Of a stretch of 64,000 nt of DNA, positions 18,059-26,098 are shown piece by piece. Within the stretch, counting starts at the first letter, position 1, and every line of letters starts with the position of its first letter. Below the pieces are notes generated by a model. It ran no database searches, had not been told where the DNA came from, and saw only the letters and a list, made by a program, of their open reading frames with translations. A program made the position numbers and the translations under genes. The DNA is from Lachnospiraceae bacterium (GTDB lineage Bacteria > Bacillota > Clostridia > Lachnospirales > Lachnospiraceae): assembly GCA_017622845.1 (NCBI GenBank), contig JAGAQJ010000069.1, positions 1 to 64,000 of the forward strand, in the 5' to 3' direction.

Positions 18059-18304
18059 GAAAAATTCCTCATTATGTGATATTAGATGGAACCAAAGCGT
18101 AAAGGTATTGAAAATATCTAATATTGATATTGCTTTGCACAAGACTTATTATATTATAAAAAATATGGATTTGCGCATTAAGCAGATAATTGGTGCCATA
18201 TATAGAAAAAATATTTACATAATGGTAACATGGCATTTTAAACATAACCAATTGCACCTTTTGATTAAAAAAACGAGAATAATAATTCTTAAATTGGAGG
18301 ATTT
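18059..18304. promoter_or_regulatory. Divergent agrB-agrC control region
   Basis: A 246-bp, very AT-rich spacer between two outward-facing agr genes. It carries AATTGGTGCCAT near 18188 with a partner ATGGCA and AACCAATT near 18230-18254, an imperfect inverted arrangement that could be a regulator site. No promoter could be assigned with confidence. LytTR binding here is expected by analogy only. Confidence 0.45.
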
Positions 18305-19573
18305 ATGGAAGTTAATATTTTGGAAGTATTTACAGAATATATTGCAATGATGATTATACTATATAAGTTATCCAAACACGCATTTGTTTTTAGCCTTTAT
18401 AATATTGTGGGATTGATAATTAACTTTATTTTTGTTTTAGTTTGCCTAAGTTGTCCTGATTATGATATAAGGATAAGAATATTTTTGTACATGTGCATAT
18501 TAATGTTTATTAAATTCCTTTTAAAATTTACTTGGAAGCAAGCTATTAAATATTTTGGCTTGACTATGATAGTAATATCAGGATTACAATTATTGCTTTA
18601 CATATTAGTGGGAAATAGAATATTAGGAATTGTTGAAATTAATATAGTAGGAATTATAGAAAATTGTCTTATTATTGTACTTGCTTTATTGTGGAAAACA
18701 AAATATGTTGAAAGCGCTTTTAAGAAAATAGTGTGGTTTAAAGAAAGTATTTTCATTATTGTATTTTTTCTCTTTTTCTTCTATCTATTTTACATTCGCA
18801 ATGAAACAAGTCAGCTTGATTCACAGGCTTTAATACAAGCATCATTAGGTCTGATAGGAATTGCGCTTGTCGCAATTCTGTGGGTAAATACAGAGAAAGA
18901 GAAACGGCGTAAAGCAGAAGAACTGAGAGCGTACGAGATGTATACAAAATCATTCGAGGACACGATTGCGGCTATCCGAATGAAACAACATGAATTTAAG
19001 AATCATATCAATGCCATTTTGTGTATGCAGTATACAATACAAGATGAAGAAGAACTGAAAAATGCACAGATGAATTATTGTCAGGAGATATTAAGGGACA
19101 ATTCACTCAATGACCTGCTTAAAGTCAAAATGTCGCCTGTCATCATCGGTTACTTGTACTCAAAATTTACGTTTGCCATTGATAAGCATATTTTTGTCAA
19201 ATACGATATTCAGGATATCTCCCTGAGTGAAAAAGCTGCAGTACATAATCTGGTGGAGATTATCGGTATTCTGTTTGATAATGCAGTGGAGGCGTTGACA
19301 TCAAGTGAGGAAGCGGATAAGCAAATTTATGTTAGAATTGGAATGAATGAGGAAGAAAAATATTTTATTGAAATAGCAAATTCCAGCCCCAAATATAGTA
19401 TCAATGAGATGGAAGCCTTCTTTCAATACGGAAACAGCACCAAAGGAAAAGATAGAGGGATTGGCTTGTACCAAGCGAAAAAACTGGCGGAGAAATGCAA
19501 TGGAATTATCACAGTTGAAAATATTATTTATGAGGAAAGAAATTATATCAGTTTTAAGGTGATTTTCCGTTGA
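18305..19573 (+). CDS. agrC: AgrC-like GHKL sensor histidine kinase
   Basis: A 422-residue protein: six or so transmembrane helices (1-195), a coiled linker, then a kinase core of the HPK10/GHKL type. The phosphoacceptor is in MKQHEFKNHINA (H229). The ATPase N-box is FDNAVEA and the G-box is DRGIGLYQ. This is the architecture of peptide-sensing AgrC and fits reception of the AgrD-derived signal. RBS GGAGG is 4 nt from the ATG. Low GC and rare-codon-rich N-terminal half. Its response regulator is most likely the LytTR protein at 16492, on the far side of agrDB. Confidence 0.88.
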   Translation: MEVNILEVFTEYIAMMIILYKLSKHAFVFSLYNIVGLIINFIFVLVCLSCPDYDIRIRIFLYMCILMFIKFLLKFTWKQAIKYFGLTMIVISGLQLLLYILVGNRILGIVEINIVGIIENCLIIVLALLWKTKYVESAFKKIVWFKESIFIIVFFLFFFYLFYIRNETSQLDSQALIQASLGLIGIALVAILWVNTEKEKRRKAEELRAYEMYTKSFEDTIAAIRMKQHEFKNHINAILCMQYTIQDEEELKNAQMNYCQEILRDNSLNDLLKVKMSPVIIGYLYSKFTFAIDKHIFVKYDIQDISLSEKAAVHNLVEIIGILFDNAVEALTSSEEADKQIYVRIGMNEEEKYFIEIANSSPKYSINEMEAFFQYGNSTKGKDRGIGLYQAKKLAEKCNGIITVENIIYEERNYISFKVIFR

Positions 19574-19663
19574 GCAAAGAAGCGAATCAAATCGATACAA
19601 AGTTGTCGTTGAATGGCAATCAGTGCATTTTATTCCAATAATTACACATGTTGTGTGCTCAAA

Positions 19664-19693
19664 TGGTCATATGAAAAAGGTTTATCGTATAAT
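19664..19693 (+). promoter_or_regulatory. Promoter of the second XRE gene
   Basis: TGGTCA (19664-19669) and a perfect TATAAT (19688-19693) have 18-bp spacing. Confidence 0.5.
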
Positions 19694-19803
19694 AAACACA
19701 ACGAGTTATAAATATGCAGAAAGCGCTGTATGGCATTTATAAACCTGCGCTTTCCAAATCATTACAATTTATCAATAAAATAAGAAGGGTATGGGCACGT
19801 AAG

Positions 19804-20130
19804 ATGAGCAAAACAAATGTTGAACCGGTTTATGTAGAAGCAGGAAAAAGAATTAAGGAGCTGCGTTTGAGAAAAGGGATGTCGCGTCAAGAGCTTGCAG
19901 CAAGTGCAATGCTATCTGACAAATTCCTATATGAGATTGAAAGCGGCAGGAAAGGCTTTTCTTCAGCGAAACTGCTGAGAATTGCAAATGCATTGGACGT
20001 TACCTGCGACTATATCTTAAATGGCGAGAATGAATTGGAAATTGAGATGTCGGAGATGTTAATGCTGTTTAAAAATAAGGATATACCAAAGGTAAGAGAG
20101 CTGCTGTATGCAGTTTCCGAGATGATATAG
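19804..20130 (+). CDS. XRE-family transcriptional regulator (agr-flanking copy 2)
   Basis: A 108-residue protein from MSKTNVEPVYVEAGKRIKEL, with a helix-turn-helix at SRQELAASAMLSDKFLYEIE and the CDYIL strand. It is a paralogue of the protein at 14092 and forms the other flank of the agr block. An in-frame ATG at 19714 would add 30 residues that have no counterpart in the paralogue, so 19804 is preferred, although its ribosome binding site is weak. A strong terminator follows. Confidence 0.83.
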   Translation: MSKTNVEPVYVEAGKRIKELRLRKGMSRQELAASAMLSDKFLYEIESGRKGFSSAKLLRIANALDVTCDYILNGENELEIEMSEMLMLFKNKDIPKVRELLYAVSEMI

Positions 20131-20166
20131 GAAACGATTCGTTCAAGAATAAGTGCTTTGGTTAAG

Positions 20167-20201
20167 AAAAGGTCTTTCGCCATAAGGCGAAGGACCTTTT
20201 T
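20167..20201 (+). terminator. Intrinsic terminator after XRE gene 2
   Basis: AAAAGGTCTTTCGCC (20167-20181) pairs with GGCGAAGGACCTTTT (20186-20200) around ATAA, with a T run. Confidence 0.92.
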
Positions 20202-20206
20202 CAGTA

Positions 20207-20289
20207 GGACGAAGGTCGGCAGTCCTATGTGTACTGACAACTGTCCGGCTTTACGGTTTCAATGAACAGAAAACTGCAGATAGTATCCC
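20207..20289 (-). repeat. Partial copy of the long palindromic repeat
   Basis: Near-identical, in reverse orientation, to the right-hand part of the repeat at 39147: TGTGTACTGACAACTGTCC, then TTTCAATGAACAGAAAAC and GCAGATAGTATCC. The terminal inverted repeats are absent. Confidence 0.7.
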
Positions 20290-20318
20290 GTGGAATGCCT
20301 CAGTGAAAAATGGTGATA

Positions 20319-20378
20319 TTGACAAATATATCATTTAACGATATATTATAAATGTGATATATCAAGAGCCGATATATT
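20319..20378 (+). promoter_or_regulatory. padR promoter with iterated GATATAT operators
   Basis: TTGACA (20319-20324) and TATATT (20342-20347) are spaced by 17 bp. AATATATC (20325-20332) and GATATATT (20340-20347) form an inverted repeat across the spacer and -10. Further boxes are TGATATATCA (20355-20364) and GATATATT (20371-20378), giving a 15-16 bp period from 20340. This looks like an autoregulatory PadR operator. Confidence 0.65.
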
Positions 20379-20398
20379 AAGAAAATAAGGAGGAGAAT

Positions 20399-20722
20399 AT
20401 GACGGAAAAAGATAATCCATTAACAGAGGCGGTTTATTATATCTTATTAGCAGTCAGAAAACCTAATCATGGGTATGGAATTATTCAGGAGGTAGAGCGG
20501 TTGACAAAGGGGCGTGTCGTGCTGGGCGCCGGAACCCTGTATGGTGCGATACAGACACTTGAAAAAAGGAAGTGGATTGCGATTTACAGCGTTGACACAC
20601 AATCCCGGAAAAAGAAAGAATATATCATTACGGATTTAGGAAGAGAAGTCTTTGAAGCGGAACGGGTGCGCTTGGAAGAATTATTGAGCAATGCAGAACT
20701 GATGGAGGAGATAAAGAAATGA
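20399..20722 (+). CDS. PadR-family transcriptional regulator
   Basis: A 107-residue winged-helix protein of the short PadR class: AVRKPNHGYGIIQEVERLTKG and LGAGTLYGAIQTLEKRKWI hold the recognition helix and wing. RBS AGGAGG. Its stop overlaps the start of the DUF2812 gene (ATGA), a common pairing in which the membrane protein is thought to be the regulated partner. Iterated GATATAT boxes upstream suggest autorepression. Confidence 0.92.
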   Translation: MTEKDNPLTEAVYYILLAVRKPNHGYGIIQEVERLTKGRVVLGAGTLYGAIQTLEKRKWIAIYSVDTQSRKKKEYIITDLGREVFEAERVRLEELLSNAELMEEIKK

Positions 20723-21420
20723 TTCAATTTCGCTTATATTTTGATAAGGATGCAGAGACACAGTGGCTAAATCATATGTCAGCGCAAGGCTGGGCGATGA
20801 AACGGTTTTTTGCAGGATTTTACAGCTTTGAAAAAAGCGGGAAGGGTGAGTACACATATCAGGTTGATTTTGGCGACAGAATGTTTAAAGTCAGTGATGC
20901 ATACAGAGAGTTTATGCAGGATACCGGAATAGAAATTGTTCAGACTTGGGGATACTGGGTGATTCTTCGCAGAAAAGCTTCGGATGGAAAATTTGAATTA
21001 TACACAGATGTGGATTCCAGTATCCGCCATTACACAAAAATCCGCAGAATGTTTGAGGCGGTGACAATCATAGAGTTGATATGCATGCTTGTGGAGCTTT
21101 ATATCGGACTTGTGACAGGAGTTGAAGCAGGTCTTGCCTGCGCGCTGATTTTAGCCGCAATATTGATTACTTGTGTAAATCAAGTGAGAAAACTCAACAA
21201 TACAATTGAACAACTGCAGGCAAGAATGGAGGGAACTGAAGATATGGGAACAAAAAAGAGATGCCGGAATATTTCAGGATTCATGGCGGCCGGATTATTA
21301 ATAAATAGCTGTGTCCTGATGCTCAGTGAATCCATTTCAAGAAATATTAAAATATCTGTCCAGCTGGCAGCCATTATATTGATGCTTGTAGGACTGGTTC
21401 AGACATGCAGGAGGAAATAA
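20719..21420 (+). CDS. DUF2812 domain-containing membrane protein
   Basis: A 233-residue protein. The first ~95 residues (FRLYFDKDAETQWLNHMSAQ, GWAMKRFFAGFYSFEK) match the DUF2812 domain. Four hydrophobic segments follow (about 113-130, 133-153, 186-205, 209-226). DUF2812 proteins are usually encoded with PadR regulators, as here, with an ATGA overlap. The function is unknown. Confidence 0.82.
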   Translation: MIQFRLYFDKDAETQWLNHMSAQGWAMKRFFAGFYSFEKSGKGEYTYQVDFGDRMFKVSDAYREFMQDTGIEIVQTWGYWVILRRKASDGKFELYTDVDSSIRHYTKIRRMFEAVTIIELICMLVELYIGLVTGVEAGLACALILAAILITCVNQVRKLNNTIEQLQARMEGTEDMGTKKRCRNISGFMAAGLLINSCVLMLSESISRNIKISVQLAAIILMLVGLVQTCRRK

Positions 21421-21532
21421 GCAGATAGGGAAAAGAGTATTGACATCTGATTGCAAACACTGCCGGAAAATGGTAAGCTATTGAAATAGCATTGGAAGAA
21501 TATCAGGGCATGTCTGAGGCATGGAGGACGTT

Positions 21533-23227
21533 ATGGCAAAGAATGTTGCAATCGGTTTACAGAATTTTGCAGATTTCATTGAAAAGAATTATTTCTATGT
21601 GGATAAAACGGCATTTATCAGAGAATGGTGGGAGGCTGGAGACAGTGTAACATTGATTACACGTCCCAGACGCTTTGGAAAGACGCTGAATATGAGTATG
21701 GTAGAACATTTTTTTTCGACAGATTATGCGCACAGAGGTGATTTGTTTGAAAATTTAGCCATATGGAAGCATGATGCATACCGTATGCTACAAGGAACAT
21801 ATCCGGTAATCAGCCTTTCCTTTGCCAATGTTAAGGAGAGAACTTATGAGATGGCAAGGCGTAAAATCTGCCAGCTTTTGGTAAACCTGTATGCAGAGCA
21901 TCAATATCTTCGTGACAGTGATTCGCTTGGAACTCGTGAAAAGGAATATTTTGACAGGGTGTCTGTTTCAATGGATGATGCAGATGCGACGCTGGCGTTA
22001 TATCAGTTGTCCAATTTTATGTATCGATATTATGGGGAAAAGGTGATTATTCTTTTGGATGAGTATGACACGCCGATGCAGGAAGCCTATATGAATGGCT
22101 ATTGGGATGAGATGGTGTCCTTTACAAGAAGCATGTTCAATGCAGGCTTTAAGACAAATCCATGGCTTGAACGGGCAATTATGACTGGAATTACCAGAGT
22201 AAGCAAAGAGTCGGTCTTTTCGGATTTAAATAATCTAAAAGTTGTAACAACAACTTCTAGTGAGTATGCAACCTCATTTGGCTTTACGCAGGAGGAAGTG
22301 TTTCGGTCATTGGATGAGCAGGAAATGGGGCAGGAAAAAGAAATGGTAAAGCTCTGGTATGATGGCTTTGTCTTTGGCACTTGTAAGGACATTTATAATC
22401 CGTGGTCGATTTTAAACTTTTTAGATACAGGAAAATATATGCCTTATTGGGCAAATACCAGTTCGAACAGTCTTGTCGGAAAGCTCGTTCGGGAAGGCGG
22501 CCGCGGCATCAAAGAAAAGTTCGAAGCGCTTTTAAGCGGAAAAACGATAACGTCTGAAATTGATGAACAGATTGTGTACAGTCAGCTTGACGGAAATGAA
22601 AGGGCTGTATGGAGTTTGCTCTTGACAAGCGGTTATCTCAAAGTGCTTTCCGTTGAGGATTACAGGGAAATACAGGAAGGAGAAGCGCCGGAATATGAGT
22701 TGGCATTAACCAACCTTGAGGTTAAGCTCATGTTCAAAAATATGATTCGTGACTGGTTTTCTAAGGCGGATTCCGATTATAATGACTTTGTTAAGGCACT
22801 TCTGGCAGGAGATAAAAAAGCAATGAATGTCTATATGAACAGAGTTGCCGTAAGCGTATTCAGCTATTTTGATACAGGAAAAAGCCCATCCGGACAGGAG
22901 CCGGAACGTTTTTATCATGGTTTTGTACTTGGGCTTATCGTAGAGCTTCAGGGAAGATATGTGATTACTTCCAATCGTGAAAGCGGATTCGGAAGATATG
23001 ATGTACTGCTGGAGCCAAAGAATCCTGCTGAGGATGATGCGATAATATTGGAATTTAAGGTTCATGACCCTGAGGATGAACAGACACTAAGGGATACGGT
23101 GCAGGAGGCATTAAACCAGATAGAACGTAGGAGGTATGATACTGTATTTTTGGAAAAAGGGATTAGTCAGGAACGAATCCGAAGATATGGCTTTGCATTT
23201 GAAGGCAAAAAAGTATTGATAGGATAA
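21533..23227 (+). CDS. AAA-ATPase-like / PD-(D/E)XK nuclease superfamily protein
   Basis: A 564-residue protein. The N-terminal domain has the AAA_ATPase_like signature: YFVDKTAFI-type opening (YFYVDKTAFIREWW), RPRRFGKTLNMSM as modified P-loop, and IILLDEYDTPM as Walker B. The C-terminal domain has a PD-(D/E)XK core, YDVLLEP then AIILEFKV. Proteins of this layout are very common, often in many copies, in gut Bacteroidota and Clostridia and have no settled function. The ATG at 21533 follows GGAGG. It stands alone. Confidence 0.85.
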   Translation: MAKNVAIGLQNFADFIEKNYFYVDKTAFIREWWEAGDSVTLITRPRRFGKTLNMSMVEHFFSTDYAHRGDLFENLAIWKHDAYRMLQGTYPVISLSFANVKERTYEMARRKICQLLVNLYAEHQYLRDSDSLGTREKEYFDRVSVSMDDADATLALYQLSNFMYRYYGEKVIILLDEYDTPMQEAYMNGYWDEMVSFTRSMFNAGFKTNPWLERAIMTGITRVSKESVFSDLNNLKVVTTTSSEYATSFGFTQEEVFRSLDEQEMGQEKEMVKLWYDGFVFGTCKDIYNPWSILNFLDTGKYMPYWANTSSNSLVGKLVREGGRGIKEKFEALLSGKTITSEIDEQIVYSQLDGNERAVWSLLLTSGYLKVLSVEDYREIQEGEAPEYELALTNLEVKLMFKNMIRDWFSKADSDYNDFVKALLAGDKKAMNVYMNRVAVSVFSYFDTGKSPSGQEPERFYHGFVLGLIVELQGRYVITSNRESGFGRYDVLLEPKNPAEDDAIILEFKVHDPEDEQTLRDTVQEALNQIERRRYDTVFLEKGISQERIRRYGFAFEGKKVLIG

Positions 23228-23268
23228 AAGACAAATTTTCAATGCATTGAAATGAGGAGAAAAAACGT

Positions 23269-24036
23269 ATGACGAACGAGGATATTTGGCAGATTGCCCT
23301 GCAGCAGTCGGCATATGACTGCAATTGCAGACCGGAAGATTTTTTACGGGAGAGAAATGTTGTGACACGTTCAAGGGCAAATGAGAAAGCAAGGTGCTAT
23401 CTTAAGCTTCCGCTTGCCTGCGACTTAGTGTCTTATGGGGAGAATATCGTGGCGCAGGTCAGTGCGGAAACGGAAGAAATCGTAAAGGCTTATATCAACA
23501 AATATCCGGTCGAGCATTGCTTTGAGACACCGCATATGCAGGTTTTAAATGATGAACTGAAAAAGCTTGGATTAAAAATCTGCTTTATGGCGGAATACTT
23601 TTTGCCGGACCTCACAAAGCTGGAAGCATTGCCGTGTGCATATGACTGGAAGATGCTGCATCAGGAGGATTTTCAGGATTTATACTTGGATGAGTGGAGC
23701 AACGCGTTATGCAAGGAACGGAAGGAAAAGGATGTACTTGGTATCGGGGCATATGACCATGGGAAACTGATAGCGCTTGCCGGTGCGTCGGCTGACTGCG
23801 AAACCATGTATCAGATTGGAATCGACGTGCTTCCTGAGTACCGAAGAAGGGGAATTGCATCAGCGCTCACAAGCCGTCTGGCATTGGAAACCATGAAGCT
23901 TGGGAAGGTTCCGTTTTACTGTGCCGCATGGTCCAATATCAAATCTGTGCGCAATGCAGTAAAATGCGGTTTTCGCCCTGCATGGGTAGAGCTGACGGCA
24001 AAGGACAGCGCATTTGTGGACAAGTTGAACCGATAA
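23269..24036 (+). CDS. GNAT family acetyltransferase
   Basis: A 255-residue protein with a C-terminal GNAT domain: the acetyl-CoA loop is DVLPEYRRRGIASALTSRLA (about 190-210), followed by CAAWSNIKSVRNAVKCGFRP. The N-terminal ~140 residues are a second, degenerate GNAT-like region. Substrate unknown. RBS GAGGAG. Confidence 0.8.
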   Translation: MTNEDIWQIALQQSAYDCNCRPEDFLRERNVVTRSRANEKARCYLKLPLACDLVSYGENIVAQVSAETEEIVKAYINKYPVEHCFETPHMQVLNDELKKLGLKICFMAEYFLPDLTKLEALPCAYDWKMLHQEDFQDLYLDEWSNALCKERKEKDVLGIGAYDHGKLIALAGASADCETMYQIGIDVLPEYRRRGIASALTSRLALETMKLGKVPFYCAAWSNIKSVRNAVKCGFRPAWVELTAKDSAFVDKLNR

Positions 24037-24040
24037 TGTC

Positions 24041-24085
24041 GTAGTGTTCCGCCTCCCTCTGCCCGGATGGAGAGTGAACAGCAAC
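24041..24085. repeat. Imperfect palindrome, possible short member of the GTTAC/GTAAC repeat family
   Basis: GTAGTGTTCCGCCTCC (24041-24056) partly complements GGAGAGTGAACAGCAAC (24069-24085). The right end resembles ends near 50802 and 58417. No target duplication is evident. Confidence 0.35.
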
Positions 24086-24159
24086 GAATACTCATCTATG
24101 GTTACAGCATGGGGAGATAGCAGAAACATTGAATACGGGAACAGATGGAGTGATGGAAC

Positions 24160-25023
24160 ATGATATATTTATCTCATTTTGAGTTTCCTGACAGAGAACA
24201 GGAATATACTTTTACAATGGGACAGAAGCGCACTTGCTATGATACCTGTTATCCTTTTCTGGTATTGTCGCAGCACAGCCTGAGAATGCTTGATTTTGAG
24301 CCGGTGACCATCTTGTATGGAGGAAATGGTTCGGGGAAAACAACTGCGTTAAACGTGATTGCAGAGAAGCTGGGACTTGAGCGCGATACTTTGTATAATC
24401 GTTCCAATTTTTTTGAGGATTATACCCGTATGTGCTCATTTGAGACAGTTGGTACGATACCCAAAGGCAGCAGGATTATTACGAGTGATGACGTGTTTGA
24501 TTTTATGCTGGATTTAAGAAGCATCAACGAAGGCATTGACAGGAGACGGGAGGAGCTGTTTGAGGAATATCAGGAGGCAAAATATTCCCGTTTTCAGATG
24601 CACTCACTGGCAGATTATGAACAGCTCAAAAAGGTAAATGCCGCACGCCGCAATACACAATCAAAATTTGTCCGCAATAGCCTGCAGGATAATGTCAGAG
24701 AACATTCTAACGGTGAGAGCGCATTCCTGTATTTTTCAGACAAGATAACGGAGAATGGCTTGTATCTGCTGGACGAGCCGGAGAACAGCCTGTCGCCGGA
24801 GAAGCAGCAGGAGCTTCTGCGTTTTTTGGAGGATTCTGTGCGTTTCTTCGGCTGTCAGTTTGTCATTGCGACACACTCACCGTTTTTGCTTTCCATGAAG
24901 GGAGCAAAGATTTATGATTTAGACGAAGAAGTGGCGGATGTTAAGCACTGGACAGAGCTTGGAAATGTAAGAGCATACTATGAATTTTTTAAGAGGTATG
25001 AGAACGAATTTTTTAAGGAATGA
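24160..25023 (+). CDS. AAA family ATPase (SMC/ABC-like)
   Basis: A 287-residue cytosolic ATPase. Walker A is YGGNGSGKTTALN (about 54-66), an ABC-like signature NGESAFLYFS follows a helical middle segment, Walker B is LYLLDEPENSLS and the switch histidine is in ATHSPF. This is the compact RecF/SMC-like AAA_21 type seen in defence and stand-alone contexts. No nuclease or toxin partner is adjacent; neighbours are GNATs. Role unknown. Confidence 0.82.
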   Translation: MIYLSHFEFPDREQEYTFTMGQKRTCYDTCYPFLVLSQHSLRMLDFEPVTILYGGNGSGKTTALNVIAEKLGLERDTLYNRSNFFEDYTRMCSFETVGTIPKGSRIITSDDVFDFMLDLRSINEGIDRRREELFEEYQEAKYSRFQMHSLADYEQLKKVNAARRNTQSKFVRNSLQDNVREHSNGESAFLYFSDKITENGLYLLDEPENSLSPEKQQELLRFLEDSVRFFGCQFVIATHSPFLLSMKGAKIYDLDEEVADVKHWTELGNVRAYYEFFKRYENEFFKE

Positions 25024-25075
25024 ATTGCCTGTGAAAGAGACAAGCTGTACACAATTAGTATAGAATACGGGAGGA

Positions 25076-25534
25076 ATGAGCGTGGTTTATTATTCTGACG
25101 AAAATGTCTGTATTCGCAATATGGAACGTGCAGATGCACAGATTATTACAGATGAAGAAATACAACAGGGCTGGTCGGCTGTGATAGATAAATATGAAAA
25201 TCGACTAAAAGACCAGCAGGATGGAAAAGTGATTGCACTTGTCGCTGAATACAAAGGAAATGTTGCAGGGTATATCAATGTATATCCCAATTCGTGCTGG
25301 GGTGCATTTGCTAATCAGCAATTACCTGAAATCGTAGATTTTGGAGTGTTAGAAAAATACCGTCGGCATGGGATAGGAACGAAATTGATGGATATAGCAG
25401 AGAAGGTTGCTTCAGAATATGCAGATACCGTTTATCTTGGCGTCGGACTGCACAGCGGCTATGGCAGTGCACAGAGAATGTATGTGCCATCTACTTCTGA
25501 TAGTTATAGATTCGCTGTTCTCCTTAATAAGTGA
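25076..25534 (+). CDS. GNAT acetyltransferase with shortened C-terminus
   Basis: A 152-residue protein. The GNAT acetyl-CoA motif EKYRRHGIGTKLMDIAE is intact, and HSGYGSAQRMYV follows. In related proteins this segment continues into a KRGY/PDG strand and a final ~35 residues. Here it passes into an unrelated 15-residue tail (PSTSDSYRF to the stop), so the last strands of the fold appear to be missing. It may be a degraded gene or an assembly of old fragments. Confidence 0.6.
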   Translation: MSVVYYSDENVCIRNMERADAQIITDEEIQQGWSAVIDKYENRLKDQQDGKVIALVAEYKGNVAGYINVYPNSCWGAFANQQLPEIVDFGVLEKYRRHGIGTKLMDIAEKVASEYADTVYLGVGLHSGYGSAQRMYVPSTSDSYRFAVLLNK

Positions 25535-25561
25535 AAACTATATAATTGCAAGATTGAAAAG

Positions 25562-25589
25562 GTAACAGTTCAGGCATTTGAGCTGTTGC
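25562..25589. repeat. Short hairpin resembling the MITE terminus
   Basis: GTAACAGTTCAGGC faces GAGCTGTTGC across a short loop. It looks like a collapsed copy of the GTAACAGTTCAGCC family; no flanking duplication is seen. Confidence 0.35.
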
Positions 25590-25603
25590 AGGTGAGGTTG
25601 TTT

Positions 25604-26098
25604 ATGATCAGGAATGCAGAATTGAAAGATGTTTCGCGGATAGCAGAAATTTTAGTATTTGGAAAAAGAGTTGCATATCGGGACATTTTTCAGGATGATT
25701 TCGGTTCTTTTCATGAGCTTCAGGTTTATGATATTATAAAAGAGTATTTGGATAAACCGAGTCTTATGAAAAACATATTGGTTTATGATGATGGTATTAT
25801 TAAAGGAATTGTCAATAGGAAATTCAATGTGATGACCGAAAGTGCAGATGAAATTGAATTATGCGAGTTTTATGTGGAACCATTTTTCAAAGGACAGGGA
25901 ATAGGCCAGGCATTAATACAATATCTGATACAGGAAGCCCGGGAAGCGCAAAAGACCAAAATTTTCTTGTGGGTGATCAAGGACAATCTTTCTGCAAGAA
26001 GATTTTATGAGCGCAATGGTTTTGCAGCCGATGGACAAGAACGCATCATTGAAGGAACCTCTGTTATGGATATCCGCTATGTGAGGGAATTATTATGA
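25604..26098 (+). CDS. GNAT family acetyltransferase
   Basis: A 164-residue single-domain acetyltransferase. Acetyl-CoA motif EPFFKGQGIGQALIQYLIQE, followed by VIKDNLSARRFYERNGF. The ATG at 25604 has GGTGAGG upstream; a TTG 18 bases earlier is in frame but poorer. The stop overlaps the start of the DUF1848 gene (ATGA), indicating one operon. Confidence 0.85.
   Translation: MIRNAELKDVSRIAEILVFGKRVAYRDIFQDDFGSFHELQVYDIIKEYLDKPSLMKNILVYDDGIIKGIVNRKFNVMTESADEIELCEFYVEPFFKGQGIGQALIQYLIQEAREAQKTKIFLWVIKDNLSARRFYERNGFAADGQERIIEGTSVMDIRYVRELL

Noticed and set aside
24160-25023. Possible defence system (ATPase beside accessory genes)
   Set aside because: The ATPase stands between GNAT genes with no nuclease, toxin or second component of a known defence pair, so the label is not supported.
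25562-25589. MITE with target duplication before the GNAT gene
   Set aside because: The ends resemble the family, but no flanking 8-bp repeat is present, so it is listed only as a hairpin repeat.
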